Source of the DNA: Aerococcus urinaeequi
GTDB lineage: Bacteria; Bacillota; Bacilli; Lactobacillales; Aerococcaceae
DNA length: 64,000 nt
Assembly: GCF_001543205.1 (NCBI RefSeq)
Contig: NZ_CP014162.1
Span: 558,001-622,000 of the forward strand
Direction of reading: 5' to 3'
In this document: piece by piece, positions 53,363-61,742 of the stretch
Layout of the letters: each line of letters begins with the position of its first letter
Position numbering within the stretch: the stretch's first letter is position 1
Position numbers and translations under genes: made by a program
The notes under the pieces: model-generated
The model's database searches: none
The model's input: the letters and a program-made list of their open reading frames with translations, nothing else
Told to the model about the DNA's origin: nothing

Positions 53363-53438
53363 TTCAATATATTATCTAATTGTAGCTGAACGTTTATTAG
53401 CTATACTAAGCACTAGGAAAATCCAAATCCCTTATATA

Positions 53439-53489
53439 ACATGCGCTTTAACTTGATAGTACACTATCAATGACAAGTGCATGTTTTTT
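53439..53489 (+). terminator. Terminator of the OYE gene
   Basis: ACATGC and CTT pair with AAG and TGCATGT; an inner TTGATAGT/ACTATCAA hairpin extends it; TTTTTT follows. The rest of the gap to 53658 holds only a possible promoter. Confidence 0.85.
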
Positions 53490-53658
53490 ATTTCGATTTT
53501 GTGATGATAAAACTAGCAATAATTTACGAAATTTCTTACAATATAATTGTAGATAGGAAAGGGCTTACATTAAACAAAACAACTTATATTATTATTTTTT
53601 TAGTCTAATTTGCGAATGCTTGAACATATGATCGGTCGACAATCTTAGGAGGATTATC

Positions 53659-54426
53659 ATGACAAAATTATTAGATAAAGTAGCCGTCGTTACAGGGGCT
53701 GCCTCGGGAATTGGTAAGGGTATTGCAGAAGTATACGCTAAAGAAGGTGCTAAAGTAATCGTCGCAGATTACGATATGTCAGGTGCTGAAACTGTTGCTG
53801 AAGGAATTATTGCTGGTGGTGGTCAAGCATCTGCTGTTCAAGTAGATGTATCAGACAACGATCAGGTAGTCGCTACTATCCAAACAGCCATCGATACCTA
53901 TGGTGGATTAGATATTTTAGTCAACAATGCCGGTATCATGGATAAAAACGAACCCGTTGCTGAAATTGATACCGAAAAGTTTGACCGGGTTATCGCAGTT
54001 AACGTGAATGGCGTCATGTATGGGATGCGTGCAGCAATTAATTATTGGCTCAACGAAGATAAACCAGGTAACATCATCAACATCACTTCTATCGGGGGCT
54101 TAATCCATGGTGTTGCAGGAACAACCTATGTTGCTTCTAAACATGCCGTATCTGCAATGACAAAATCAACCGCATTTATGTATACCAAACAAAACATCCG
54201 GGTGAATGGGATTGCGCCAGGTGCTATTGCTACAAATATCGCTTCAACGATGACAGATTTAAGTGACTTTGGCAACAGCCGTATCGGAGGCGTGAGTGCC
54301 CTAAACCCTGGCATTGGTCATCCAGAAGATATTGCCCATGCAGCAGTCTTCTTAGCTTCAGACGATGCTAAGTTCATTAACGGTGATATCATTACCGTAG
54401 ATGGCGGTTTCACTGCACCATTTTAA
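53659..54426 (+). CDS. Short-chain dehydrogenase/reductase
   Basis: A 255-residue classical SDR. NAD(P) motif TGAASGIGKG (residues 12-21), acidic DYD at the end of the second strand suggesting NAD(H), NNAG (near residue 90), catalytic Ser in ITSIGG, and Tyr-x-x-x-Lys in YVASK (near residue 156-160). The C-terminal FINGDIITVDGGFTA is typical. Substrates may be sugars, alcohols or 3-oxoacyl compounds; it cannot be told. The start follows AGGAGG. Monocistronic, ending at a strong terminator. Confidence 0.93.
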   Translation: MTKLLDKVAVVTGAASGIGKGIAEVYAKEGAKVIVADYDMSGAETVAEGIIAGGGQASAVQVDVSDNDQVVATIQTAIDTYGGLDILVNNAGIMDKNEPVAEIDTEKFDRVIAVNVNGVMYGMRAAINYWLNEDKPGNIINITSIGGLIHGVAGTTYVASKHAVSAMTKSTAFMYTKQNIRVNGIAPGAIATNIASTMTDLSDFGNSRIGGVSALNPGIGHPEDIAHAAVFLASDDAKFINGDIITVDGGFTAPF

Positions 54427-54455
54427 TTCATTCATATTTTACACATTCTCTACTC

Positions 54456-54493
54456 AAAAAAAGCTGGTACTCATTTTACGAGTCCAGCTTTTT
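54456..54493. terminator. Bidirectional terminator between the SDR and antiporter genes
   Basis: AAAAAGCTGGTACTC pairs with GAGTCCAGCTTTTT (one mismatch); T-runs on both strands between convergent genes. Confidence 0.93.
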
Positions 54494-54500
54494 CTATATA

Positions 54501-55682
54501 TTATCGGTCATCCTTTAATAGACGATTATGTGTTTGATCAATCAGAATTGCACCAAGAGGCGCGGTCACTAAAATAGCCACAACAGATATGGTTAAGATT
54601 GTTTGACCACTTGCTAATCCCATAGCTAAGGGTACAGCACCTATAGCGGCTTGTACGGTCGCTTTAGGTATATAGGCAAAAACAGCAAATAATCTTTCTG
54701 CTTTATTTAATTTTGTTCCTGCAAGAGACAGTAAAACACCAGCTGCCCTAAATACTAATAATAAAATAATTAATAATACTGCAATCATGCCAGAGTCTTT
54801 GACTGATTCAATGGACATACTGGCGCCCACTAATACAAATAAAACAATTTCAAAGGCCTGCCACAAATGATTGAAACCTATTTGTACGCCTTTAGCTTGA
54901 ACTGGATTAACTCGAAGCATCATGAATCCCATAGCCATCACTGCAAGCAAGGCTGAAAAACCAATAGGCCCGGTCATCACTTTTTCAAGTCCGTCAAATA
55001 GCATAGCAATACCGAATGTTAAAATAACGGGATAACCACCTGATAGTTGATATTTTTCAATTAGCAAGGATAGTAGCCAACCGACCACCAAGCCACCAGC
55101 AATACCTAATATAATAGACGTAGGCATGGCAACCATACTTAACCAATGGAATTCCCCCGTTTGGGCTAGGGCTGTTAAAGCAGTGAAAATAATGATGACG
55201 AAGATATCATCCATAGAAGAACCCGCCAGAACCATCTGCGGTACCCCTTTTTCCTGTCCATATCCCTTACCCATTAGATCTAACATACGGGCAACAACAA
55301 CGGCTGGTGATGTAGCGGCAATAACAGTACCTAGAATTGCTGCAGATAGGTAAGACATATCAAAAAATAGTGGCGCTAATATCATCGTACCAATAATTTC
55401 TATGGTAGCTGGTAAGAAGCTCATCAATATGGCTGGACGTCCTACTTTCTTCAAATCTTGTAAATCAATACTTAAGCCTGCTCTAAGTAAGATAATCACC
55501 AATGCAATTCTTCTTAAGTCACTTGAGATAGCTAAGGTCTCCTGACCAATCAAGTTAAATATAGCCGGCCCCATTAATAGACCCGCAATAATATAGCCAA
55601 CTAAACTAGGTAAATTTAGGGCATCAAACAAGCACCCCAATAGATAACCCACAATAATCATAAATCCTAACGATAGTAACAT
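54501..55682 (-). CDS. Cation:proton antiporter under fluoride riboswitch control
   Basis: A 393-residue CPA-family membrane antiporter with about 12 helices. N-terminal LPSLVGYIIAGLLMGP and the middle SPAVVVARMLD with the ion-site region, and AGSSMDDIFVIIIFTAL, fit the Na+/H+ exchanger family. The start at 55682 follows AAAGGAGG; an in-frame ATG 15 codons upstream lies in the terminator stem and is unlikely. The leader folds as a crcB-type fluoride riboswitch. Antiporters are a known, less common gene class behind that switch and are thought to help cells to stand fluoride. Whether this protein moves F-, Na+ or K+ is open. Confidence 0.9.
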   Translation of the reverse strand: MLLSLGFMIIVGYLLGCLFDALNLPSLVGYIIAGLLMGPAIFNLIGQETLAISSDLRRIALVIILLRAGLSIDLQDLKKVGRPAILMSFLPATIEIIGTMILAPLFFDMSYLSAAILGTVIAATSPAVVVARMLDLMGKGYGQEKGVPQMVLAGSSMDDIFVIIIFTALTALAQTGEFHWLSMVAMPTSIILGIAGGLVVGWLLSLLIEKYQLSGGYPVILTFGIAMLFDGLEKVMTGPIGFSALLAVMAMGFMMLRVNPVQAKGVQIGFNHLWQAFEIVLFVLVGASMSIESVKDSGMIAVLLIILLLVFRAAGVLLSLAGTKLNKAERLFAVFAYIPKATVQAAIGAVPLAMGLASGQTILTISVVAILVTAPLGAILIDQTHNRLLKDDR

Positions 55683-55703
55683 CTTTTCCTCCTTTTGCAG
55701 GCA

Positions 55704-55750
55704 CAAAAAAAGCTGACAGTCCTGCAATTTTACTTGCAGAAGTCATCAGC
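55704..55750 (-). terminator. Riboswitch expression platform (terminator)
   Basis: On the minus strand GCTGAT...CTGCAA folds back on TTGCAG...TCAGC, followed by TTTTTTT. The stem uses the 3' part of the aptamer (GCTGATGACTTCTGC), so ligand-bound aptamer and terminator cannot form together: fluoride should turn the gene on. Confidence 0.8.
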
Positions 55751-55817
55751 CTTTCAGCGGTTCGGTATAAGATGATTTTTAATAACCATCCACTTGACCA
55801 GGGAGAACCTCATTCCC
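55736..55817 (-). ncRNA. Fluoride riboswitch (crcB motif)
   Basis: Minus-strand order: GGGAATGAGGTTCTCCC (55817-55801), the P1/P2 strand of the pseudoknot class; a variable hairpin arm (about 55765-55795); CGAACCGCTGAAAGGCTGATG; then ACTTCTGC. These follow the crcB pattern GG-GATG-GG-C-CCC / AACCGC...GGCTGATGRCYYCUGC from known examples. It is joined to a terminator and then the antiporter ATG. Assigned from remembered consensus, not from a covariance search. Confidence 0.8.
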
Positions 55818-55832
55818 TTTTCTATATTCCTT

Positions 55833-55861
55833 AGTATAGGGTTTTCTTCAATATAAGACAA
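55833..55861 (-). promoter_or_regulatory. Promoter of the riboswitch-antiporter transcript
   Basis: TTGTCT and TATACT, 17 bases apart, on the minus strand. The start would lie about 10 bases before the aptamer. Confidence 0.75.
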
Positions 55862-55879
55862 GCCTTTAGTGACAATTTC

Positions 55880-55908
55880 TTGCTATCAATTTGCCGTGGG
55901 TGTATAGT
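55880..55908 (+). promoter_or_regulatory. gpmA promoter
   Basis: TTGCTA and TATAGT, 17 bases apart; divergent from the antiporter promoter. Confidence 0.65.
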
Positions 55909-55959
55909 GTAGGCGAACCTAAAAATCAGTCCAAAGTATCCATGAAAGGATGGGACAAT

Positions 55960-56640
55960 ATGGCTAAATTAGTATTTATCCGCCACGGGCAAAGTGAATT
56001 GAACTTACAAAATGTGTTTACAGGTTGGTTAGATCCAGCCTTAAGTCCACTAGGAGTAGAAGAAGCCAAGTCAGCGGGTCTCGCGCTTAAAGCAGAAGGT
56101 TTAACTTTTGATGTCGTACATACCTCCCTATTAACACGCGCCATTCAAACAACTTTTTATACACTAGAAAATCTAGATCAACTTTATTTACCAGTCCACA
56201 AACACTGGCGGTTGAACGAGCGCCATTACGGTGCCCTTCAAGGTTTAAACAAAGCAGAAACAGCTGCGATTCACGGTGACAACCAAGTACATATTTGGCG
56301 TCGTTCCTATGATGTACGTCCACCACAAGCCACAAGCAATACCTTTGACCGACGTTATCAAGACTTAGATATCGACCACTTATTAGCTGGTGAAAGTTTG
56401 CAGGATACTCTAAATCGAACAATGCCTTACTGGGAAGACCTTATTGCAGCTGATTTAAAAGAAGGTAAAGATGTCCTTGTCGTTGCGCATGGTAACAGTT
56501 TGCGATCTCTAACGAAGTATTTGGAAGATATTTCTGATGAAGATATTCCAAACTTAGAAATCGCAACAGGTGAACCGATTATTTATGATATTGATGAAAA
56601 GTTACATATTTCTAATAAAAAAGTTTTAACCAAAAAATAA
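55960..56640 (+). CDS. gpmA: 2,3-bisphosphoglycerate-dependent phosphoglycerate mutase
   Basis: Swaps 3- and 2-phosphoglycerate in glycolysis through a phospho-His. The 226 residues hold FIRHGQSELN with the phosphorylated His near residue 9, FTGWLDPALSPLG, TSLLTRAIQT, LNERHYGALQGLNKAE with the catalytic Glu, and VAHGNSLRSL near residue 180. The start at 55960 follows AAAGGA and matches the family N-terminus; earlier in-frame ATGs would add 23 odd residues. Several gpm paralogues are common in lactic acid bacteria, so it may not be the main glycolytic one. Confidence 0.95.
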   Translation: MAKLVFIRHGQSELNLQNVFTGWLDPALSPLGVEEAKSAGLALKAEGLTFDVVHTSLLTRAIQTTFYTLENLDQLYLPVHKHWRLNERHYGALQGLNKAETAAIHGDNQVHIWRRSYDVRPPQATSNTFDRRYQDLDIDHLLAGESLQDTLNRTMPYWEDLIAADLKEGKDVLVVAHGNSLRSLTKYLEDISDEDIPNLEIATGEPIIYDIDEKLHISNKKVLTKK

Positions 56641-56650
56641 ACTAGCAAAT

Positions 56651-56707
56651 AAAAAAATAGCTCGGAATTTTTGGCAGATTAGGCCACTAATTTCTAGGCT
56701 ATTTTTT
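56651..56707. terminator. Bidirectional terminator after gpmA
   Basis: AAAAAATAGC pairs perfectly with GCTATTTTTT, large inner part; it overlaps the stop of the convergent SRPBCC gene. Confidence 0.75.
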
Positions 56708-57185
56708 ATTTTCTAAATATCTCTTCATAAGCTTGCGTTAACGCTACTAATTCATCCGGTAATGGCCATTGTGGTGGTTGTCCATTCATAATTTGAACGA
56801 ATACATTAAGACAATTATGCCAACCTGTAGCAGTTTGCACTAGCCAAGCTAAGTCAGAAAATGTATGGTAGAAATGTAACTTTGAACCAGATGCTGTTTC
56901 AGAAACTTCCATACGCATCACATCTCGACTATCTTCAATAAATTCAAAACCATCAGCTAGTGAAAACTTGGTAATCACCCCTTGATAAAGATTACCTTCT
57001 CCATCATCAAATTTGATGAGCCCTCCAACTTGACCATCCATCTCTCCAGTTGCGAATGGATACCATTTTGAAAAAATGACTGGATCAGTCAAAGCATCAA
57101 ATACAGCTTCTTTTGACTGATAAAATTCCCTTTCAAAGTATAGAGAATATGAACTTTCATTTTCAATTAACTGCCCAAATAACAT
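56706..57185 (-). CDS. SRPBCC (AHSA1/START-like) domain protein
   Basis: A 159-residue single-domain protein of the AHSA1-type START family. It starts the fold with REFYQSKEAVFDALTDPVIFSKWYPF (near residues 20-45), and HTFSDLAWLVQTATGWHNCLN forms the long C-terminal helix (near residue 105-125). Such proteins bind small hydrophobic ligands; the ligand is unknown. The start at 57185 follows AAAGGA; an earlier ATG has no site. Monocistronic. Confidence 0.85.
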   Translation of the reverse strand: MLFGQLIENESSYSLYFEREFYQSKEAVFDALTDPVIFSKWYPFATGEMDGQVGGLIKFDDGEGNLYQGVITKFSLADGFEFIEDSRDVMRMEVSETASGSKLHFYHTFSDLAWLVQTATGWHNCLNVFVQIMNGQPPQWPLPDELVALTQAYEEIFRK

Positions 57186-57615
57186 GTTGTTTCCTTTCCC
57201 TAAAGCTAAATTTATTAGCATTTGGATTTCAATCCTCTTCATCTACATCATCGCTTAAATGTGTACTGACTTTTCTCGTCATTTTTCAATACTTACAGAC
57301 ACAAGTTGCTATGATAACCCATATTTATATTTTAGCCAACCACACTGCTCAACTTCTTTAACAACTGTCAACTTTTCCTAGTAATAATCAATCTCCCCCT
57401 GATTATTACAATGAATTGTTAAAGAGATTGCTTCATTAAATTGGAAGTGGCAATAGGGTCCACCACTTAAAGAAATATATAGCTGGCTATTTAAAGTACA
57501 CGTTGCCACAATAAGATTTACCGAGCAGACGCCACTAATCCTTATACAGTTTACCACAAGCAGGTGAAAATTCGAACTCCCGATATCAAATCAAGTCAAG
57601 CACCCTATTTTGTCA
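57186..57615. other. Gene-free gap between the SRPBCC and DAACS genes
   Basis: About 430 bases without a convincing gene or RNA. AAGTGG/CCACTT (near 57446-57469) can pair. A short open run GTGAAAATTCGAACTCCC (near 57562) encodes VKIRTP, which recalls a phage-borne small protein start, but it does not stay similar. Confidence 0.4.
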
Positions 57616-57649
57616 TAAAAAAGAATCCAGCTTTCATACTGAATCCTTT
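57616..57649 (-). terminator. Terminator of the DAACS symporter gene
   Basis: AAAGGATTCAG pairs with CTGGATTCTTT (two G-T pairs) and TTTT follows on the minus strand. Confidence 0.8.
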
Positions 57650-57675
57650 ATTTATTATCTATTAAATTACTTTAC

Positions 57676-58869
57676 TTATTCGGCTTTTTTATCTTTTTTG
57701 TAGATGGCATCGATGATAACCGCGATGGCGTTATCACCTGATACATTTGTTGCGGTACCAAATGAATCTTGCGTGATATATAGAGAAATCGCTAATTGAT
57801 TGAAAGCTTCTGTTAAACCAACCATTGGTAAGAATGGTAAAGCTGACATGATAGCCCCACCTGGTGCACCTGGTGCTGCGACCATAGCGATTCCTAATAC
57901 CATGACGAAAGCAGCCATTGTACCAATTGAGATTGGCATTGAGTACATCATTAAGATGGCTGTCACACAAGATATGATGGTAATCATTGAACCTGCTAGA
58001 TGGATAGTGGCGCATAGTGGCACAACGAAGTTAGCAATTTGCTCAGAGACGCCATTTTTCCGGGCAATTTCAACGTTTGTTGGAATGGTTGCGGCAGATG
58101 ATTGGGTACCTGCGGCTGTTAACCAACCTGGAATTTGATTCTTCATCATTTGAATTGGGTTCTTACCGGCGTAAGCACCAACCACGGCGAACATGAAGGT
58201 TAGGTATAGTAAATGTAAGAAGATGGCAGTGACTAATACCCGCCAAAAGACTGACATAACAGCGAATACTGAGCCTGAATATGACATGTCTGCAAAGTTG
58301 AAGAAGATATAGAATGGCAGGAATGGAATCACGACTGTTTGTAAGGTTAAATCGATAACCTTACCGAAGTCGGTAAATACTGTCATTAAAGATTCTCCGC
58401 GTCCTCTTGCTCGTAGCCAAGAAATCCCTAAGCCTAACATAAAGGCGAAAATGATGGCTGCGGTAACTGAAAACATGGGTTCTAGACCAATTGAGAATAA
58501 GGCGGTTGCCCCTTCGCCTGATTCTTGGATGGTATTTGCCAAATCGGAGGTGATAAACATCGGAAATAAATTGCTGGCCACAGTATAGGCTAGGATACCG
58601 GCAACGAATGTTGACCCGTAGGAAATGGCTACGGTAATCCCTAAAAGTTTGCCCGCACCTTCTGCTAGTTCAGCGATACCTGGAATAATCAGGCCGACAA
58701 TCATCAATGGAATGATGAAGGACAGGAACTCAGAGAATAATCCGGATAATGTTTTTAATACTTGGAAGAAAATTTCTGGTAGAAAGCCAAATTGGCCGAC
58801 GATGATCCCTAATATAATTGCAATTACTAATTTCAAGGCTAACGGTATTTTAAACCCCTTCTTTGCCAT
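57676..58869 (-). CDS. Dicarboxylate/amino acid:cation symporter (DAACS)
   Basis: A 397-residue glutamate-type secondary transporter. TM1-2 VIAIILGIIVGQFGFLPE, then LKTLSGLFSEFLSFIIPLMIVGLIIPGIAELAEGAGKLL (start of TM2-3; the FI-PLM part is typical), hairpin loop TAAGTQSSAATIPTN (near residue 265) and second hairpin APGAPGGAIMSALPFL (near residue 338), DNAIAVIIDA at the end. Substrates may be glutamate, aspartate, serine or a dicarboxylate; the SSAATIP hairpin fits amino acid transport. The start has GAGGAG. Single gene. Confidence 0.93.
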   Translation of the reverse strand: MAKKGFKIPLALKLVIAIILGIIVGQFGFLPEIFFQVLKTLSGLFSEFLSFIIPLMIVGLIIPGIAELAEGAGKLLGITVAISYGSTFVAGILAYTVASNLFPMFITSDLANTIQESGEGATALFSIGLEPMFSVTAAIIFAFMLGLGISWLRARGRGESLMTVFTDFGKVIDLTLQTVVIPFLPFYIFFNFADMSYSGSVFAVMSVFWRVLVTAIFLHLLYLTFMFAVVGAYAGKNPIQMMKNQIPGWLTAAGTQSSAATIPTNVEIARKNGVSEQIANFVVPLCATIHLAGSMITIISCVTAILMMYSMPISIGTMAAFVMVLGIAMVAAPGAPGGAIMSALPFLPMVGLTEAFNQLAISLYITQDSFGTATNVSGDNAIAVIIDAIYKKDKKAE

Positions 58870-58906
58870 ATGAACAACTCCTCTAAATCATTTCTTTCTC
58901 AAAAAG

Positions 58907-58932
58907 AAAAAAGTCCCAAATCAACTTGGGGC
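58907..58932 (-). terminator. Terminator of the budA-metallopeptidase operon
   Basis: GCCCCAA pairs with TTGGGAC (one G-T or mismatch) and TTTTTTC follows on the minus strand, just before the DAACS gene. Confidence 0.8.
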
Positions 58933-58976
58933 TTAAATTATTTTTATGAGATTACTGCTTTTATTTTAACAGATTT

Positions 58977-59684
58977 TTAATGAAATACACTAGGTAATTT
59001 CGACAAAATTGCATTCGCTTCTTGCCATTTCGGAAAATATTGGTCCATTAGCTGGTAGAAACGCTTGGTATGGTTAGTTTCTAGTAAATGAACTAATTCG
59101 TGAACAACGACTGATTCTAGGCAGATCAATGGTGCAGTGACCAAGTTCAAACTAATCCAGATGCGTTTCTTCTGGATATTGCAGGTCCCCCATCTGGTTT
59201 TCATTTGCTTGACCCGAAATTCATTGGCCCATACGTCCATATGGGCCATCATTTTAGGCCCGGTAATAGCTAATTGGTCTTTCAACGCTTGTCTGTAAAA
59301 GGTCATCATGACTTGTGTCCGCTCAACCTGGCCCATACCTGGTTTGACAGTTAAAACTAGCTGGTTATCCATTAATTGGCAAGACGTCGGACCCGGTTTT
59401 TCAATGACTAGTAAAGGATAGGCTTGGCCCCATAAATAATGGCTTTCGCCGGTTTCATAGCGTTTGACTTGGTCTTGGTAGCGGCTTTGGATATCCGCCT
59501 GCATCCGCTCAATTTGGGCTAAGTTGTTTTCCACGAAGGCGACAATAGCAGCTTTACTGGCATAATTGGGTGCTGAAATGCGCAGGTATCCATGAGGCGG
59601 GACGGCTTTTAAGGTCAAGTTTTTATAGTTGGCCTGCTTGGTTACTTGAACGGGATAGCCCGCGATGGTCATATCAAGTTTAAT
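58977..59684 (-). CDS. YgjP-like M48 family metallopeptidase, probable ATT start
   Basis: Zinc peptidase-like protein of about 235 residues. The family core is a beta-rich start (VTKQANYKNLTLKAVPPHGYLRIS; first part diagnostic), RWGTCNIQKKRIWISLNL, and the zinc motif HELVHLLETNHTKRFY (HExxH plus downstream His). Start problem: GGGGAGG (59699-59693) is seven bases before an ATT at 59684, while the next ATG (59672) is too far from it. A GTG at 59735 would overlap the budA end. ATT is preferred here; ATG 59672 is the safe choice. It is coupled to budA. Protein targets are unknown. Confidence 0.82.
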   Translation of the reverse strand: MKLDMTIAGYPVQVTKQANYKNLTLKAVPPHGYLRISAPNYASKAAIVAFVENNLAQIERMQADIQSRYQDQVKRYETGESHYLWGQAYPLLVIEKPGPTSCQLMDNQLVLTVKPGMGQVERTQVMMTFYRQALKDQLAITGPKMMAHMDVWANEFRVKQMKTRWGTCNIQKKRIWISLNLVTAPLICLESVVVHELVHLLETNHTKRFYQLMDQYFPKWQEANAILSKLPSVFH

Positions 59685-59727
59685 AGCTAGCACCTCCCCG
59701 TGCGCTTTTTTTGGCAAAATGACTACC

Positions 59728-60432
59728 TTATTCACTCTCGTTAATCTCTGTAATGAGGTTATCGTAATTGACTGTGGCATTCATGAAAGCTGTATTATCA
59801 GTTGCGAAATGCTGGTGGAAGTCGGTGACGGTTTGGACGGATACATCTGCATGATTAATCCTATAATCAATGATGTGCCCACCAAAGTTCTTGTCTTCGC
59901 TGATAAAATGGCAATGAAAGCCTTGTTTAACTACACCTTCAAATAGGTAAGGACCGTAAATCCCGATGCAAGTACCCTTGACGTTTTCTTGCTTGAATTC
60001 GGGTTGCTTACGACTGGCTTCGATAAAGCGCGGGAAAGGTTCTTCAACGCGCGGGATGACCCGGGTATGCATGAAATCAAAAGACCCTTCGATGCGGATG
60101 ACTGAAAATGTCGATAAGGATTTCAATTTCCCTTTTAGGTACTGATGCCATTCGTCTAGGGTAAATAATTCGTTTACGGTGAAGGTTTGGTCAGGCGTAA
60201 AGTCAGTAACGGCTGCATACGGAACGGTTTCGTCCCCTTTTAAAACAACTAATTCACCGTTTTCCTTGGCCTGGTATGCCTTGCCTCCAATCACGATTAA
60301 TTCCCCATCTAAATGGTCCATGGTACCAATCCCATAGTTGCCCTCTTTTAATAAGGCTTCTATGGTCATCGACCCATCGAAAAAGCCCGCCATTAAGTCG
60401 CCTAATGTTTGATGTTGAAATAGTTTCGCCAT
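59728..60432 (-). CDS. budA: Acetolactate decarboxylase
   Basis: Turns 2-acetolactate to acetoin, which removes pyruvate without acid. The 234 residues show FQHQTLGDLMAGFFDG at the start, TMDHLDGELIVIGGKAYQ (near residue 37), and the zinc site with three histidines in FHCHFISEDKNFGGHIID (near residue 180) plus the catalytic Glu and Arg. The start at 60432 follows GGGGAG. Acetolactate synthase is not next to it. The gene downstream overlaps or follows closely. Confidence 0.95.
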   Translation of the reverse strand: MAKLFQHQTLGDLMAGFFDGSMTIEALLKEGNYGIGTMDHLDGELIVIGGKAYQAKENGELVVLKGDETVPYAAVTDFTPDQTFTVNELFTLDEWHQYLKGKLKSLSTFSVIRIEGSFDFMHTRVIPRVEEPFPRFIEASRKQPEFKQENVKGTCIGIYGPYLFEGVVKQGFHCHFISEDKNFGGHIIDYRINHADVSVQTVTDFHQHFATDNTAFMNATVNYDNLITEINESE

Positions 60433-60628
60433 ATCTGTCTCCCCGTATCGCTTTCTGTGCACAGTTCATTTTCATTTTATTTAAACGATGTCACTTCTTG
60501 TCATGACCATACTACCTTTTTTACCCTCGTCTCGCAAGCTGTTGTAGGAATGACAGCTTGAAATTGTTGACCCTTTTTCCTATACTAACTAGTACTTACT
60601 AGACAAAAAATTTGAAAGGAGTGGTTGG

Positions 60629-61144
60629 ATGATTTCGCACGAGTTGCCTTTGATGCCGATTGGCGAGGAGGAGAAGCGGTGGATGGCGGAAATTACTGGT
60701 GATGATGAGACTTTCGTCTTGAAGCGGGATTTTCAGCCTGAGATCCGGCCCGGCGTGTGGGAAATTTATGATGGTTGGTACCAAATTCACGGCCAATTTC
60801 CTGGCATTTCACCCTTCGAGAAGGAATATGTCCTCGTGCAAAATGGGCAGATGACCCGACACCTTGACTTTCGCTATATGATCAGTGCCCTACCGCAAAT
60901 TAAAGCCTACGAAGAGCAACGAAAAGAACGGTTAGCATACCAAATCACCAAGATCCTGGATGAAATCTACGAAGCAGTACCCTACGACGGGGTTTCAGAC
61001 GCCATTTTAAGCCAAAAAGAGGACATGTCGATGGTGGAAACATCTAGCGAATTGGTCAAAGGTCTAGCCAACGTCTTGAAACAAAAAGACGACATCATCA
61101 AAAAATACCAGACATATTACGACCAAGCAGAAGACTTGTGGTAG
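60629..61144 (+). CDS. Hypothetical protein, not recognised
   Basis: A 171-residue acidic protein, without signal or membrane segment, that I do not recognise. Residues 1-85 look like a compact alpha/beta unit with many aromatic residues (VWEIYDGWYQIHGQFPGI). Residues 90-171 are helical with heptad-like spacing (AYEEQRKERLAYQITKILDEIYEAV; LVKGLANVLKQKDDIIKKYQ), so a coiled coil is likely. The start has AAAGGAG. It is monocistronic and divergent from budA. The last codons recur, broken, about 210 bases downstream. A phage or cassette origin is possible but not shown. Confidence 0.65.
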   Translation: MISHELPLMPIGEEEKRWMAEITGDDETFVLKRDFQPEIRPGVWEIYDGWYQIHGQFPGISPFEKEYVLVQNGQMTRHLDFRYMISALPQIKAYEEQRKERLAYQITKILDEIYEAVPYDGVSDAILSQKEDMSMVETSSELVKGLANVLKQKDDIIKKYQTYYDQAEDLW

Positions 61145-61152
61145 ATAGATAG

Positions 61153-61296
61153 GAGCTGCGACAAAAGTCGCTGCTCTAATCTTCCAAAGGTTCCTTTCTT
61201 GGTGTCGGCTCTTACACCTTAAAAAGCCGAACAATTACCGGAAGTAATTGGCGTATTTTGGAAACCATCGAAAGAGTTTGACTTTTGTGGGACAGC
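61153..61296. repeat. Structured non-coding repeat-like element
   Basis: Begins with a strong hairpin (GAGCTGCGAC/GTCGCTGCTC, loop AAAA). AGCTGCGACAAAAGTC (61154-61169) comes back inverted as GACTTTTGTGGGACAGC (61280-61296), so the about 145-base unit has end inverted repeats. Inside are CAATTAC/GTAATTG and GGCT/AGCC hairpins. Similar GGGACAAAAGTCCC-type elements are scattered in many Lactobacillales. No gene. Confidence 0.5.
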
Positions 61297-61371
61297 CGAC
61301 GGAACGCAGCGACATACGGATGCCTTGCGTAAGAAGAGCCTGATATTACGACTTGTGGTAAATAGTAATTA

Positions 61372-61403
61372 GGGGCCTGACACTAATGTCAAAGCCCCTT
61401 TTT
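61372..61403 (+). terminator. Terminator hairpin downstream of the unknown gene
   Basis: GGGGC and TGACA pair with TGTCA and GCCCC, followed by TTTTT. Confidence 0.85.
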
Positions 61404-61439
61404 CTATATGACGAATTTACAATTTAAGTGCAACACATA

Positions 61440-61680
61440 AAAAATTCAAAAAAAGATCCACAGTTTTCCTTTAAAATAGATGTACCACCAACTACAGAAA
61501 GGAAGAAAACTATGAATCCATATTGTCATCTTACCATTTCAAAGTTTTGATTTTCCTCACAGTACTCACCACCTTACTTGATTTGTATACAACAAACCAT
61601 AAATGAAAGCAGTACGAAAGTCATAAACAAGGCTTGAAAGAAATACTCGGGGTATGACCACCCCACTACTAAAAGACACA
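61440..61680. other. Gap with gene-start signals but no gene; possible insertion-sequence relic
   Basis: A ribosome site AAAGGAAG is followed by an ATG at 61512 and only 12 codons (MNPYCHLTISKF) before a stop. Near the end GGGGT-ATGACC-ACCCC pairs (61650-61665) and CCCCACTACTAAAAGACAC resembles ISL3-type element ends as I remember them. It may be a deleted transposase gene. Weak evidence. Confidence 0.25.
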
Positions 61681-61721
61681 AAACCCATCATACTCTATTT
61701 TGCATAAAGAATGATGGGTTT
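61681..61721 (-). terminator. mmuPM terminator
   Basis: AAACCCATCAT pairs perfectly with ATGATGGGTTT; the minus-strand tail is TTTTGTGTCTTTT. Confidence 0.7.
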
Positions 61722-61742
61722 ATTTTATTATGTTTATTCCAA

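Noticed and set aside
57555-57590. Possible tRNA T-arm or phage small-protein start in the SRPBCC-DAACS gap
   Set aside because: The T-arm stem does not pair and the protein likeness ends after about six residues.
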